This document shows, in pieces, positions 31,602 to 41,180 of a stretch of DNA of 64,000 bases (position 1 is the stretch's first letter; each line of letters opens with the position of its first letter). Made by a program: the position numbers and the translations under genes. The stretch comes from Streptomyces liliifuscus (GTDB lineage Bacteria; Actinomycetota; Actinomycetes; Streptomycetales; Streptomycetaceae), in contig NZ_CP066831.1 in assembly GCF_016598615.1 (NCBI RefSeq), forward strand, positions 2,356,001 through 2,420,000, given 5' to 3'. Under the pieces are notes generated by a model. The model was not told the DNA's origin. It was given only the letters and a program-made list of their open reading frames with translations, and did not search any database.

Positions 31602-31851
31602 GGGTCTCTCATTCTTCTCGTCGTCGAGTTTCTGAGTTCACATACGTGCACCCCGTTCACCAACATGCAGAAGAGTCCCGGTACTGACAGGACGCGGTCA
31701 ATGGTTCGGACCTGCGAACCCGGGTAGGTTTCCAGCCAATCTCCGATTCGCTCGGCGCTCGCACGGGGCCGGAAAGCGGGACAGGAATGCACGACGGCCC
31801 GTGATCGTTGACGATGGGAGTACCACCCGACGACTGAAGGATCGAGAGCTC

Positions 31852-32682
31852 GTGAGCAAGGTCCCCCCGATCATCCTGAACAACGGCGTCGAGATGCCTC
31901 AGCTGGGCTTCGGTGTCTGGCAGGTGCCGGACGACGAGGCGGAGCGGGCCGTCGCCACCGCGCTGGAGGCCGGGTACCGCAGCATCGACACTGCGGCGAT
32001 CTACGGCAACGAAAAGGGCACCGGCAGGGGTCTCGCCGGCTCCGGCGTCGCCCGCAAGGACCTCTTCGTCACCACCAAGCTCTGGAACGCCGACCAGGGA
32101 TACGACTCGACGCTGCGCGCCTTCGACGCGTCCCTGGAGAAGCTCGGCCTCGACTACGTCGACCTGTACCTCATCCACTGGCCGATGCCGGCCAAGGGGA
32201 AGTACATCGACACGTTCAAGGCCTTCGAGAAGCTCTACGCGGACGGCCGCGCCAAGTCGATCGGTGTCTCCAACTTCCTTCCGGAGCACCTGGAGAAGCT
32301 GATCGGGGCGACGTCCGTCATTCCGGCCGTCAACCAGATCGAGCTGCACCCGCACCTCCAGCAGCACGCGTCCCGCGAGTACCACGCTGAGCAGGGCATC
32401 GCCACGGAGGCCTGGTCCCCGCTCGGTTCGGGCAAGGGCCTTCTTGAAGTCCCGGCCATCGTGGCCATCGCCCAGAAGCACAACCGCACGCCTGCCCAGA
32501 TCGTCCTGCGCTGGCACATCCAGCTCGGGAACGTGGTGATCCCCAAGTCCGTGACCCCGTCCCGGATCAAGGAGAACATCGACGTCTTCGACTTCTCCCT
32601 CGACACCGAGGACATCGCCGCGATCAGCGCGCTCAACGAGGACCGCCGCGTCGGCTCCGACCCGGCCGACGTCAACGACTGA
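31852..32682 (+). CDS. Aldo/keto reductase
   Basis: A 276-residue AKR with the full catalytic tetrad: Asp46 and Tyr51 (IDTAAIYGNE), Lys76 (TTKLWN) and His109 (LIHWPMP). Further matches to the Dkg-like group are GVSNFLPEHLEKL, NQIELHPHLQQ and the NADPH-binding IPKSVTPSRIKENIDVFDF. It reduces carbonyl groups with NADPH; the substrate is not known. GTG at 31852 gives the standard N-terminus MSKVPPIILNNGVEMPQLG; an upstream frame to 31801 is less likely. The last 13 bp of the gene are tandemly duplicated. A strong terminator follows. Confidence 0.9.
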   Translation: MSKVPPIILNNGVEMPQLGFGVWQVPDDEAERAVATALEAGYRSIDTAAIYGNEKGTGRGLAGSGVARKDLFVTTKLWNADQGYDSTLRAFDASLEKLGLDYVDLYLIHWPMPAKGKYIDTFKAFEKLYADGRAKSIGVSNFLPEHLEKLIGATSVIPAVNQIELHPHLQQHASREYHAEQGIATEAWSPLGSGKGLLEVPAIVAIAQKHNRTPAQIVLRWHIQLGNVVIPKSVTPSRIKENIDVFDFSLDTEDIAAISALNEDRRVGSDPADVND

Positions 32683-32693
32683 CGTCAACGACT
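32668..32693 (+). repeat. 13-bp tandem duplication at the aldo/keto reductase stop
   Basis: GACGTCAACGACT at 32668-32680 is repeated at 32681-32693, so TGA occurs twice. It looks like a recent slippage duplication without effect on the protein. Confidence 0.8.
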
Positions 32694-32723
32694 GACCGTA
32701 CGGTCGCACGACCCGCGGCACCG

Positions 32724-32758
32724 GAAGCCGTCGCCCGACACGCTCGGGCGGCGGCTTC
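32724..32758 (+). terminator. Terminator of the aldo/keto reductase gene
   Basis: GAAGCCGTCGCCCGA pairs with TCGGGCGGCGGCTTC around the loop CACGC, a 15-bp stem with one mismatch, 42 bp after the stop. Confidence 0.8.
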
Positions 32759-32942
32759 GTCGTGTGTTCGGGGCTTCCCTGCGTCCCGGCCCCCGGCCAT
32801 CGGGCGACCGGCCGACGGCGGCTCTGCCGACACGGTGTCGTGGATGCGGCGGGCGGGTGAGACAAGGCGCGGCATCCTCGCCGACGGAAGGGGGATCGGT
32901 CAGGCTCGCCCGAGTACCCGTTCAGCGAACACACATATGCCC

Positions 32943-32976
32943 CGTCGATGTCCCCTCGTCCACGTCGATGTCCCCT
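32943..32976 (+). promoter_or_regulatory. Direct repeat in the chitosanase promoter region
   Basis: CGTCGATGTCCCCT occurs at 32943-32956 and 32963-32976 (period 20, two helical turns), 73-106 bp before the GTG. Candidate regulator site. Confidence 0.4.
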
Positions 32977-33048
32977 ATACGTCCCATACGTCGGATGCAC
33001 GTCGCCCCGCCGCGTGACGTCCCCAAGGCCCAGAAGGGTCCTCCCACA

Positions 33049-33735
33049 GTGCGCACTCGAACACTGACCCTCGCCGCCGCAGCCGCCGGCACCGCGCTCA
33101 TCGCCGCCGCGGCCCTCCCGGCGGGCGCCGCCCCCGTACAGGCTCCGGAGGGTGCGGTCGCCGCCTCCGACCTGCTCGCCGAGATGACGTCCTGCTCGCA
33201 GATCTCGAACGGCAAGTACAGCCTCGACGTCGGGGCACCGGCCACCGTCCCGGTGTGCGGCATGAACGGCGCGGTCTTCTGGAAGGCCGACATGGACATC
33301 GACTGCGACGGCCAGGTCACCATCGAGTGCAACAAGCGCACCGATCCGTGGTTCCAGGACCAGACGGCCTTCCACCAGTCCGACGGCAGACCGCTGAACT
33401 CCGCGCATCTCCCCTACATCGTGGTACCCGGCCCCAGCGGCATCTGGAACTACACGGGCTCCGGCATCAGGGGCGGCAGCGTGGCGGCGGTGATCCACGG
33501 CGACCAGGTCCAGTACGCGGTCGTCGGTGACACCGGCCCCACGAAGATCATCGGCGAGGCCTCGTACGCCGCCGCGCGGGCCCTCGGTATCAATCCCGAC
33601 CCTGCGACCGGCGGCGCGGCCTCGGGAGTGACGTACATCGTCTTCACCAACTCCCGGGTCTCCCCCATCGAGGACCAGGAAGCGACGGCGTCCCTCGGTG
33701 AAGCGCTCGCGGAGCAGTTCCTCGAGGACAACTGA
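33049..33735 (+). CDS. Secreted chitosanase, GH75 family
   Basis: A 228-residue secreted protein. The signal peptide (residues 1-27) ends at PAGAAPVQ. The mature part matches GH75 chitosanases: CSQISNGKYSLDVG, VPVCGMNGAVFWKADMDIDC, FQDQTAFHQSDGRPLN, YIVVPG, VQYAVVGDTGPTKIIGEASY and a C-terminal SPIEDQEATA region. The Asp and Glu of VVGDTG..IGEAS are candidates for catalysis, but I cannot assign them with certainty. It should hydrolyse chitosan outside the cell. GTG at 33049 is chosen because it starts a proper signal peptide (MRTRTLTLAAAAAG). Confidence 0.88.
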   Translation: MRTRTLTLAAAAAGTALIAAAALPAGAAPVQAPEGAVAASDLLAEMTSCSQISNGKYSLDVGAPATVPVCGMNGAVFWKADMDIDCDGQVTIECNKRTDPWFQDQTAFHQSDGRPLNSAHLPYIVVPGPSGIWNYTGSGIRGGSVAAVIHGDQVQYAVVGDTGPTKIIGEASYAAARALGINPDPATGGAASGVTYIVFTNSRVSPIEDQEATASLGEALAEQFLEDN

Positions 33736-33782
33736 GACGAGCACGACCGAGAAGCCACGCACCAGTGAGTCGACCGGCTGAC

Positions 33783-33829
33783 GGAGGCCGGTCCCGGTCG
33801 CGGATTCCGCCGCGGCCGGACCGGCCTCC
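33783..33829. terminator. Bidirectional terminator between chitosanase and SDR genes
   Basis: GGAGGCCGGTCC (33783-33794) pairs perfectly with GGACCGGCCTCC (33818-33829). The loop contains a further GCGG-ATT-CCGC stem. It lies between convergent genes. Confidence 0.8.
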
Positions 33830-33865
33830 CGTGTCCCCCGCCTCGGACCGGCGTGGAGCCGCTGC

Positions 33866-34567
33866 TCAGACCGGCTGGCCGATCGGCCGTACGACGACGG
33901 TGTTCACGTCCACCCCGCTCGGCTGCCGGATCGCCCAGACGACCGACTCCGCGAGCTGGTCCGAGGTGAGCAGATGCCCGGGCGGCAGGCTGCCGTAGTT
34001 GTCCCAGAACGGTGTCTCCACCCGGCCGGGCGAGATCAGGGTCACGCCCACGCCGTACTCGGTGACCTGCCGCCGGGTGTTCTCGGCGAGCCCGGTCACC
34101 GCCCACTTCGTCGCCCCGTAGATGTTGCCGGGCCCGTGGATGTGACCCGCGACGCTGCCGACGAGCACGATCCGCCCCCGCGTCTCCTTCAGCCGGTCGA
34201 TCGACGCCCGGATCAGCAGCGCGGGGCCGAGCACATTGGTCAGCACCATGTCCCGCCAACCGGCCGGATCGCCCTCGGCGACGGTGTCGTGCGTGGCGTA
34301 CCCGGCGTTGGCGACGACGGTGTCGAGCCGGCCGAACTCCTTCACCGTCGCCTCGACGGCCGCCTGGACGTGGTCGTAGTCGGCCGCGTCACCCCTGATC
34401 GTCAACAGCCCCTCGGGCTTGCCGAGTTGTTCGGCGAACCCGCGCAGCCGTTCCTCCCCGCGCCCCGTCACCGTCACCCGGTGCCCGGCGTCGAGCAGTT
34501 GCCGCGCCACGGCCGCGCCGATCCCGCTGCCGCCGCCGGTGATCAACGCCACTGGTGAGTCAGTCAT
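33866..34567 (-). CDS. Short-chain dehydrogenase/reductase
   Basis: A 233-residue classical SDR. The cofactor loop is TGGGSGIG (10-17), the NAG motif is VVANAG (84-89), and the catalytic residues are Ser138, Tyr150 and Lys154 (YGATK). TGRGEER after the second strand suggests NADP preference. PGRVETPFW is the usual post-catalytic motif. The substrate is unknown. ATG at 34567 follows GGGGGA. It lies downstream of the methyltransferase on the same strand, but a dispersed repeat in between argues for separate transcription. Confidence 0.9.
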   Translation of the reverse strand: MTDSPVALITGGGSGIGAAVARQLLDAGHRVTVTGRGEERLRGFAEQLGKPEGLLTIRGDAADYDHVQAAVEATVKEFGRLDTVVANAGYATHDTVAEGDPAGWRDMVLTNVLGPALLIRASIDRLKETRGRIVLVGSVAGHIHGPGNIYGATKWAVTGLAENTRRQVTEYGVGVTLISPGRVETPFWDNYGSLPPGHLLTSDQLAESVVWAIRQPSGVDVNTVVVRPIGQPV

Positions 34568-34650
34568 ACGTTCCCCCAAGTCGTGTCCGTCACGAAGTGC
34601 CCGGAGTCCATCACTTGGAGAGCACTCGATGTCAACACGTCCCGCAGGGT

Positions 34651-34679
34651 GCCCCGTAAGGGGCGCGGGGAACTGCGCG
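34651..34679 (+). repeat. Dispersed hairpin repeat, copy 5
   Basis: GCCCC-GTAA-GGGGC joined to GGGGCGCGGGGAACTGCGCG (34660-34679), 73 bp after the methyltransferase stop and upstream of the SDR start. Confidence 0.75.
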
Positions 34680-34752
34680 ACCAGCCCCCACGACCCGCAC
34701 TGTGAACACCAGCCACGGTGCCGTCGCCCTCGGCCGGGTCCCACGCGAAGCG

Positions 34753-35643
34753 CTAGGCCTTCACCCCGACATACACGGTCATCGCGGCGAGCAGGAACAC
34801 GTCCGACCGCTGGAACACGCTCGCCTTGTCGTCCGCGTCGAGAAGCCGGTCGAGCAGGGCGAGGTCGTCGGCCTCAAGGCCTTCCGCGAGCCCGGTCCGG
34901 CGATGGCCGAGGCTGGTCGCGACAAAGGCACGCCCCTCCTCGGACAGCGGCGCGGGCAGGTCGAGCAGGAACGTACGGGTCGCCGTATGCCGCAAGCCGA
35001 CGGCCGTCAGCAGTCCGGCCCAGTCCTCGGTCTCCTCGACCGCCCCCGGCAGCTCACGGCGCATCCGCGTGAACCACTCCTGCTCGACCGCGTCCAGCCG
35101 GGACTGCAGACCGGGCCGGCCGATGCCGATGTCACGCGGCAGATAACGCGAGGGCAGGCCGCCCTCCAGCAGCGCGAGGACCCCGCCAGGCGCGAGCCGC
35201 TCGGCGAATCCGGCGAGGGCGGCCCGCTGGTCGCCGACGTGGTGCAGGGACCTGCTGGCCCAGAGAAGATCGGCCGGGTACTCCAGGTCGCCCAGCCCGT
35301 CGCCGAGTTCGGCCTCCAGCGTGCTGAAGCGGTCGGCGAACCCGAGGCGGGCGGCGCGGGCGACGGCCGCTTCCAGGAGGGGCCCGGCTCCGTCGACGGC
35401 GACGACCCGTGCCTTGGGAAACGTGTCGGCGAGCAGACAGGAGATGACACCGGGACCGCTGCCCGCGTCCACGATCATCTCGGGTTCCGGCTGCCGCTCC
35501 CGCAGCCAGCCCGCCGCCTCCGTGTAGAGCGGTGTGAACAGCTCGGCCTCCTGCTCCAGCATCGGAAGCATCTCGGCGAAGTCGATGTGGGTGTGCGTGT
35601 GACCGTGACCCTGTTCCTCGTGCTGCCCGTGGTCGTGTGCCAT
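34753..35643 (-). CDS. SAM-dependent methyltransferase with His-rich N-terminus
   Basis: A 296-residue class I methyltransferase. Motif I is MIVDAGSGPGVISCLLAD, motif II carries the acidic AVDGAGPLLEAAV, and ASRSLHHVGDQRAALAGF and LAPGGVLALLEGG follow. The first 19 residues (MAHDHGQHEEQGHGHTHTH) are strikingly His-rich, like a metal-binding tail, which is not part of the methyltransferase fold. The substrate cannot be told. ATG at 35643. It lies between the SDR and GH6 genes on the same strand, with dispersed repeats on both sides. Confidence 0.85.
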   Translation of the reverse strand: MAHDHGQHEEQGHGHTHTHIDFAEMLPMLEQEAELFTPLYTEAAGWLRERQPEPEMIVDAGSGPGVISCLLADTFPKARVVAVDGAGPLLEAAVARAARLGFADRFSTLEAELGDGLGDLEYPADLLWASRSLHHVGDQRAALAGFAERLAPGGVLALLEGGLPSRYLPRDIGIGRPGLQSRLDAVEQEWFTRMRRELPGAVEETEDWAGLLTAVGLRHTATRTFLLDLPAPLSEEGRAFVATSLGHRRTGLAEGLEADDLALLDRLLDADDKASVFQRSDVFLLAAMTVYVGVKA

Positions 35644-35735
35644 GGTTCCAAGCCTCTCGTCCGGGATACGGCCAGCGTGCTACCACCTCCCCAAAACAGC
35701 CACTCACCTTGCCGGAACAGCAAAGAGTCCCCCAC

Positions 35736-35794
35736 GCCCCCCGAAAGGGGCGCGGGGAACTGCGCATTCTTTTAGGGGCGCGGGGAACTGCGCG
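35736..35794 (+). repeat. Dispersed hairpin repeat, copies 6 and 7 in tandem
   Basis: Copy 6 is GCCCC-CCGAAA-GGGGC followed by GCGGGGAACTGCGCA. Copy 7 (35775-35794) is the full 20-mer GGGGCGCGGGGAACTGCGCG. They lie 62-120 bp after the GH6 stop, between it and the methyltransferase start. Confidence 0.75.
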
Positions 35795-35855
35795 ACCAGC
35801 CGAACTCAGCCCGCGGACGAACAATCAGCTCAGGTGACCCCGCACCAGCGGAAGG

Positions 35856-37568
35856 TCACAGCGCCGGATACGCGTTCCTCATGAGCTCCTGGAACTGCGC
35901 CGAGAACCAGTGCCCGGACAAAGGCGCATTCGCCAGCGCGCCCGACATGTTGTTGTTGTTCCGCGGGTTACCGGTGTACGTCGGGTCGCACATCCGGTCG
36001 AAGCCCTTGCCCTCGTCGTTGGGGATCGCGGTGCTCGACCCGTCCGACTCACCCGGCGGCTTCATCCACACGTACGCGTCGATGCCGGTCGCCGGTGAGG
36101 CCTGCGGGCGTTCGCCGAGGCCGGCGCCCGACTGGTTGCACCAGTTGCCGAGGTGGATGCGCCGGTCGTAACGGCCCCCGTTGACGTAGGTGTCGACGTT
36201 GGTCGTCGCCCCGGGCCCGGTGGGCCTGGCCGTGCCGCCCCAGCCGTTGCGGGAGGTGTCGATCAGCATGCCGATCCCGGAGGGGAAGCCGATCGAGACC
36301 AGCTGGCTGCGCATGGCCTGTGCGTACGACTGCTCGTCGACGTACCGGTTCCAGTCGATCCACTTCGACGTACGGACCGACGCGCCGTTGACGGAGTCGT
36401 TGATCGTGAAGTGGTTCTCCTTGAGGGCGCTGTAGTTGGCGGTGTTCACGATGAAGCCGTGCACATCGGCGACGGTCGCGCCCTCGGCGGTGGCCGCCTC
36501 CTTGAACAGCGCGGCGGAGGGTGCGAAGTTGTCGTCCCAGCCGAGCCAGCCGTGGTGTCCGGCGTCCACGTAGTTGTAGACGTTGGGCGCGTCGCCGAGC
36601 TTGTTCAGCGCGTAGCCGACGCCCTTGACGTAGTTGCCGTTCGCCTTCATCGTGTCGCAGTTGGCGGTGGCGGTGGCACGCGGCGAGACGTTCGTGACGA
36701 GGTTCGGCAGTGAGTCGATCTCGACGGTCGTGACGATCCGCAGACCCGCGTACTTGCTGTCGGCGAGGATCGCCGCGATCGGGTCGATGTACTGGGTCCT
36801 GTACCTGTCGATCTCCGTCGCGCCGAGCTCGCCGTTGGAGGCGAGGGCCGCGCAGTCACGGCCCGGCAGGTTGTAGATGACCAGCTGCACGACCAGTTCG
36901 TCGGAGCCCTTCTGCGCCAGCGCCGCGTCCAGGTGGGCGCGCAGGCCCATGCCGCCGTTCACGCCGTTGATGGCGGCGATCCGGTCGAGCCACACGCCGG
37001 TGGGCTGGTTGGCGATCCGGCTGCCTCCGGTCTCCGCGGTGGCCTTCGCCTTCCACTCCGGGTTCACGTACACCTTGGCGCCCGCGTACGGGTTGTCGAC
37101 CTTGGTGCCCGGGCCCGGCGGGTCCGTGGGTCCGGGGCCGCTGCCACCGTCGTCGACGTTGCAGGTCACGCCGTCCAGGGTGAACGTCGTGGGCAGCGCG
37201 TTGGTGCCGCTGTAGGTGCCGTTGAAGCCGAAACTGACCGAACTCCCGGTCCCCAGCGTGCCGTTGTAGCTCTCGTTGGCCGCGGTGACTGCGGTGCCGC
37301 TCTGGCTGAGCTTCGCGTTCCAGCCGCTGGTGACCTTCTGGTTTCCGGCGTACGACCACTTCACGGCCCAACTCGACTTGGCCGCACTGTTGTTGGTGAC
37401 CGTGACCGCGGCGGTGAAGCCGGAGTCCCACTGGTTCTGCACCTTGTAGTCGACAGTGCAGGGGATGGCGGCCACGCCGACGTCCGGGGGTATCGCCGCG
37501 ACGGCGGCGCCCGCGGTGCCGGCGACCAGCGCCATCGCCGCGAGGATTGCTGTTCTGGTACGGCTCAT
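35856..37568 (-). CDS. Secreted CBM2-GH6 cellulase (cellobiohydrolase-like)
   Basis: A 570-residue secreted enzyme. The signal peptide ends near AVAAIPP. A CBM2 spans about residues 36-138 (CTVDYKVQNQWDSGFTAAVT to FTLDGVTCNV), then a Gly/Pro linker (139-158) and the GH6 domain. GH6 motifs are LVIYNLPGRDCAALASNGEL, which holds the probable catalytic Asp, IVTTVEIDSLPNL, NTANY and AYVWMKPPGESDGSS. It should release cellobiose from cellulose chain ends. ATG at 37568. It diverges from the GH48 gene across a region with two CebR-like boxes, so cellobiose-dependent control is expected. Confidence 0.92.
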   Translation of the reverse strand: MSRTRTAILAAMALVAGTAGAAVAAIPPDVGVAAIPCTVDYKVQNQWDSGFTAAVTVTNNSAAKSSWAVKWSYAGNQKVTSGWNAKLSQSGTAVTAANESYNGTLGTGSSVSFGFNGTYSGTNALPTTFTLDGVTCNVDDGGSGPGPTDPPGPGTKVDNPYAGAKVYVNPEWKAKATAETGGSRIANQPTGVWLDRIAAINGVNGGMGLRAHLDAALAQKGSDELVVQLVIYNLPGRDCAALASNGELGATEIDRYRTQYIDPIAAILADSKYAGLRIVTTVEIDSLPNLVTNVSPRATATANCDTMKANGNYVKGVGYALNKLGDAPNVYNYVDAGHHGWLGWDDNFAPSAALFKEAATAEGATVADVHGFIVNTANYSALKENHFTINDSVNGASVRTSKWIDWNRYVDEQSYAQAMRSQLVSIGFPSGIGMLIDTSRNGWGGTARPTGPGATTNVDTYVNGGRYDRRIHLGNWCNQSGAGLGERPQASPATGIDAYVWMKPPGESDGSSTAIPNDEGKGFDRMCDPTYTGNPRNNNNMSGALANAPLSGHWFSAQFQELMRNAYPAL

Positions 37569-37844
37569 GTGCGGGGTGTCCTATCCGTCGAGGGAGCGCA
37601 CGCGATCGCGCAGCCCGATGCCGTACGACGGCATGGGAGTGCCGTCGCCATGGGGGATGAGGGTGAGCTCGGAGCACTCCACCGGGCAGGCGGACGCGAC
37701 TCCCGAAGCCGTGACACGACCGAGGCGCTCGCGGTGTTCATGACAAAGATCCGCGGCGCCGGCCACTAAAAGAGGTAAACGCGGGGGGTGTCGCATGAGC
37801 GACTCCTTGCAGTTCTGACGCGCCGTGACGGACGTGTCGACTGA

Positions 37845-37858
37845 TGGAACCGCTCCCA
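37845..37858. promoter_or_regulatory. CebR-like box, imperfect
   Basis: TGGAACCGCTCCCA matches the CebR consensus TGGGAGCGCTCCCA at 12 of 14 positions. It lies 277 bp upstream of the GH6 start, so would act on a promoter with a long leader or jointly with the perfect box. Confidence 0.6.
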
Positions 37859-37976
37859 CTGGTGCCGAAGAAGGTAGCGCCAAGTGTTGGTAAAGGACAG
37901 AGGAGTTGCACTCTTGATCTATCGAATCATTTCGACTCTTCAAGCACCTTGACCCCTTCGACCCTCATCCCCACTA

Positions 37977-37990
37977 TGGGAGCGCTCCCA
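37977..37990. promoter_or_regulatory. CebR box, perfect palindrome
   Basis: TGGGAGCGCTCCCA, identical to the established operator of the LacI-type cellobiose/cellotriose-responsive repressor CebR of Streptomyces. It lies 60 bp before the GH48 ATG. The cebR gene itself is not in the window. Confidence 0.85.
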
Positions 37991-38050
37991 CTGGTTCAAG
38001 GCTTGTTGCCCCTCCCCCCATCTCCGAGCCGCATGGAGAGGAACCAGAAC

Positions 38051-40966
38051 ATGGCACCCAGACGGAGACGCCGCCTCGCGCGGCGGATGTGGACCGCCGT
38101 GGTGGCGGCCCTCGCCCTTCCGTTGACCACACTGGCGACCGGCGTGACCCCCGCTCAGGCGGCGGCCGTCCAGTGCAGCGTCGACTACAAGACGAACGAC
38201 TGGGGCTCCGGTTTCACCGCCGAGCTCACCCTCACCAACCGCGGCACGGAGGCGATCAGCGGCTGGGCCCTGACGTACGACTACGCGGGCAACCAGCAGC
38301 TCAGCAGCGGCTGGAGCGGTACGTGGTCGCAGTCCGGCAGGACGGTCACCGCGAGGAACGCGTCCTGGAACGGGACGATCGGGGTGGGTGCCGCGGTGAC
38401 GACCGGCGCCCAGTTCACGTACAGCGGCACCAACGCCGCGCCCACGTCCTTCGCGATCAACGGCACGGCCTGCACCGGCGCCCACCAGCCGCCGATCACC
38501 GTGCTGACCAGCCCCACCGCGGGCGCGGTCTACTCACAGGGCGCCGCCGTCCCGCTCGCCGCGACCGCCGCGGCCGCGGACAACGCGACGATCAGCAAGG
38601 TCGAGTTCTACGACAACACGACCCTGCTGGGCACCGACACCAGCTCGCCGTACTCGCTCTCGGCCTCCGGATTGACCGTGGGAAGTCATTCGCTGCTCGC
38701 GAAGGCGTACGACAGCCTGGGCGCGTCGGCGGAGTCCACACCGGTCGGCATCACGGTCGCCTCGGGTCCCGCCGTGGTGGTCTCGCCGACCCAACTGGGC
38801 GTCCAGCAGGGCAAGTCGGGCACGTACGACGTGAAGCTCTCGACCCAGCCGTCGGCGAACGTCACAGTGGCGACCGCTCGGGCGAGCGGCAACACGGGTC
38901 TGTCCGTCACCGGCGGGGCGTCGCTCACCTTCACGCCGTCGAACTGGAACACCGCCCAGAAGGTGACCGTCACGGCCGCCGCCTCGGGCACCGGTTCGGC
39001 GACCTTCGAGTCGACGGCCACCGGGCACGCGAAGGGTGCGGTCACCGTCACGCAGCTCGCCGCGTCGAAGGAGTACGACGCCCGCTTCCTGGAGCTCTAC
39101 GGGAAGATCACCAACCCGGCGAACGGCTACTTCTCGCCGGAGGGCATCCCGTACCACTCGGTGGAGACGCTGATCGTCGAGGCGCCCGACCACGGCCATG
39201 AGACGACGTCGGAGGCGTACAGCTATCTGCTCTGGCTCCAGGCCATGTACGGCAAGGTGACGGGCGACTGGTCGAGGTTCAACGGCGCCTGGGAGATCAT
39301 GGAGAAGTTCATGATCCCCACGAAGGCCGACCAGCCGACCAACTCGTTCTACAACGCCTCGAAGCCGGCGACCTACGCGCCCGAGCACGACACCCCGAAC
39401 GAGTATCCGGCGCAGCTCGACACCGGTGTGTCGGTCGGCCCCGACCCGATCGCCGCCGAGCTGAAGAGCGCGTACGGCACGGACGACATCTACGGCATGC
39501 ACTGGCTGCAGGACGTCGACAACGTCTACGGGTACGGCAATTCGCCCGGCAAGTGCGAGGCGGGTCCGACGGACTCCGGTCCCTCGTACATCAACACGTT
39601 CCAGCGCGGATCGCAGGAGTCGGTGTGGGAGACAGTGCCACAGCCGACGTGCGACGCCTTCAAGTACGGCGGCACGAACGGGTACTTGGACCTGTTCACC
39701 AAGGACGCCGCGTACGCCAGGCAGTGGAAGTTCACCAACGCCCCCGACGCCGACGCGCGGGCCGTGCAGGCCGCGTACTGGGCCGACATCTGGGCCAAGC
39801 AGCAGGGCAACGGCTCCGCCGTCACGGCGACCGTCGGCAAGGCCGCGAAGATGGGCGACTACCTCCGCTACTCCATGTACGACAAGTACTTCAAGAAAAT
39901 CGGCAACTGCGTGGGACCGTCGACCTGCCCGGCCGGCACCGGCAAGGACGCCTCGCACTACCTCCTGAACTGGTACTACGCGTGGGGCGGCGCCACCGAC
40001 ACCTCGGCGGGCTGGGCCTGGCGCATCGGCTCCAGCCACACCCACGGCGGCTACCAGAACCCACTCGCCGCGTACGCGCTCAGCTCGTACGCCGACCTGA
40101 AGCCCAAGTCGGCCACAGGGCAGGCGGACTGGGCCAAGTCCCTCGACCGGCAGCTGGAGTTCTACCGCTGGCTGCAGTCCAGCGAGGGGGCCATCGCGGG
40201 CGGCGCGACCAACAGCTGGCAGGGGCGTTATGCGACGCCGCCCTCCGGGACGCCGACCTTCTACGGCATGTTCTACGACGAGAAGCCCGTCTACCACGAC
40301 CCGCCGTCCAACCAGTGGTTCGGCTTCCAGGCGTGGTCGATGGAGCGGGTCGCCGAGTACTACCAGCAGACGGGTGACGCCGATGCCAAGGTCGTCCTCG
40401 ACAAGTGGGTCGACTGGGCGCTGGCCAACACCACGGTCAACCCCGACGGCTCCTTCCGTATCCCCAACACGCTCCGGTGGTCGGGCAAGCCGGACACCTG
40501 GAACGCGTCAAGTCCCGGCGCCAATACGGGACTTCACGTCACCGTCGCCGACTACACGGACGACGTCGGCGTGGCGGCCGCGTACGCCAAGACCCTGACG
40601 TACTACGCCGACCGCTCCGGTGACACACAGGCCGGAACCACGGCCAAGGCGCTGCTCGACGGCATGTGGAAGAACAACCAGGACGCGCTGGGCATCGCGG
40701 TCCCGGAGACCCGCGCCGACTACAACCGCTTCGACGACGGCGTGTACGTCCCGAGCGGCTGGAGCGGCAGGATGCCGAACGGGGACACGATCAACTCGTC
40801 GTCGACCTTCGACTCGATTCGTTCCTTCTACGAGGACGATCCGGCCTGGTCGAAGATCGAGGCGTATCTCGCGGGCGGGGCCGCGCCCTCGTTCACGTAT
40901 CACCGGTTCTGGGCCCAGGCGGATATCGCTCTCGCGATGGGCTCGTACGCGGAGCTTCTCGAATAG
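38051..40966 (+). CDS. Secreted CBM2-GH48 cellulase
   Basis: A 971-residue secreted enzyme. After the signal peptide (about 1-37, ending TPAQAAA) come CBM2 ([20 protein letters not shown] to ACTGA, about 40-140), an Ig-like module ([20 protein letters not shown], 143-235), a second beta-rich module ([20 protein letters not shown], 238-335) and the GH48 domain ([20 protein letters not shown] onward). GH48 signatures include [20 protein letters not shown] and [22 protein letters not shown]48 enzymes are processive exocellulases that synergise with GH6. ATG at 38051 (after GAGAGGAA) is preferred over 38033. Confidence 0.93.
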   Translation: MAPRRRRRLARRMWTAVVAALALPLTTLATGVTPAQAAAVQCSVDYKTNDWGSGFTAELTLTNRGTEAISGWALTYDYAGNQQLSSGWSGTWSQSGRTVTARNASWNGTIGVGAAVTTGAQFTYSGTNAAPTSFAINGTACTGAHQPPITVLTSPTAGAVYSQGAAVPLAATAAAADNATISKVEFYDNTTLLGTDTSSPYSLSASGLTVGSHSLLAKAYDSLGASAESTPVGITVASGPAVVVSPTQLGVQQGKSGTYDVKLSTQPSANVTVATARASGNTGLSVTGGASLTFTPSNWNTAQKVTVTAAASGTGSATFESTATGHAKGAVTVTQLAASKEYDARFLELYGKITNPANGYFSPEGIPYHSVETLIVEAPDHGHETTSEAYSYLLWLQAMYGKVTGDWSRFNGAWEIMEKFMIPTKADQPTNSFYNASKPATYAPEHDTPNEYPAQLDTGVSVGPDPIAAELKSAYGTDDIYGMHWLQDVDNVYGYGNSPGKCEAGPTDSGPSYINTFQRGSQESVWETVPQPTCDAFKYGGTNGYLDLFTKDAAYARQWKFTNAPDADARAVQAAYWADIWAKQQGNGSAVTATVGKAAKMGDYLRYSMYDKYFKKIGNCVGPSTCPAGTGKDASHYLLNWYYAWGGATDTSAGWAWRIGSSHTHGGYQNPLAAYALSSYADLKPKSATGQADWAKSLDRQLEFYRWLQSSEGAIAGGATNSWQGRYATPPSGTPTFYGMFYDEKPVYHDPPSNQWFGFQAWSMERVAEYYQQTGDADAKVVLDKWVDWALANTTVNPDGSFRIPNTLRWSGKPDTWNASSPGANTGLHVTVADYTDDVGVAAAYAKTLTYYADRSGDTQAGTTAKALLDGMWKNNQDALGIAVPETRADYNRFDDGVYVPSGWSGRMPNGDTINSSSTFDSIRSFYEDDPAWSKIEAYLAGGAAPSFTYHRFWAQADIALAMGSYAELLE

Positions 40967-41036
40967 CCCCGTTGTTGCTCCGCGTGGCGCTCCGCGGGTC
41001 GGGCGGTACGAAGGCTGCGGGCCTGATGTGGCTGGT

Positions 41037-41070
41037 CGCGCAGTTCCCCGCGCCCCCAAAGGGCGCGGGG
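41037..41070 (-). repeat. Dispersed hairpin repeat, copy 8
   Basis: CGCGCAGTTCCCCGCGCCCC then CAAA and GGGCGCGGGG, inverted orientation, 70 bp after the GH48 stop and before the GH74 gene. Confidence 0.7.
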
Positions 41071-41180
41071 CGCCCAGAGCTTCGCGTGCGCCGGGTCGGA
41101 CGGCCCCCACCCCACCGGGGGCCGTCCGGTCCACACGCGCCCTACGCGTCTTCGTCCCCCCACGCAAGGAGAGGGTCACC

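Larger units (their letters stand above)
32683..33048. other. Intergenic region before the chitosanase gene
   Basis: Contains the aldo/keto reductase terminator (32724-32758) and, nearer the chitosanase, a 14-bp direct repeat (32943-32976). The frame open through it has no gene-like protein upstream of 33049. Nothing else is recognised. Confidence 0.5.
37569..38050. promoter_or_regulatory. Divergent promoter region of the GH6 and GH48 cellulases
   Basis: 482 bp carrying CebR-like boxes at 37845-37858 and 37977-37990 and AT-rich stretches around 37860-37960. A frame on the minus strand (37581-37943) has no recognisable product and is treated as leader sequence. Confidence 0.7.

Noticed and set aside
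37630..37645. Third CebR-like box near ATGGGAGTGCCGTCGC
   Set aside because: Only the left half matches; the right half lacks the CTCCCA arm.
37581..37943. Minus-strand open frame of 120 codons between the GH6 and GH48 genes
   Set aside because: The protein shows no family features and covers a CebR box; it is treated as a leader/promoter region.
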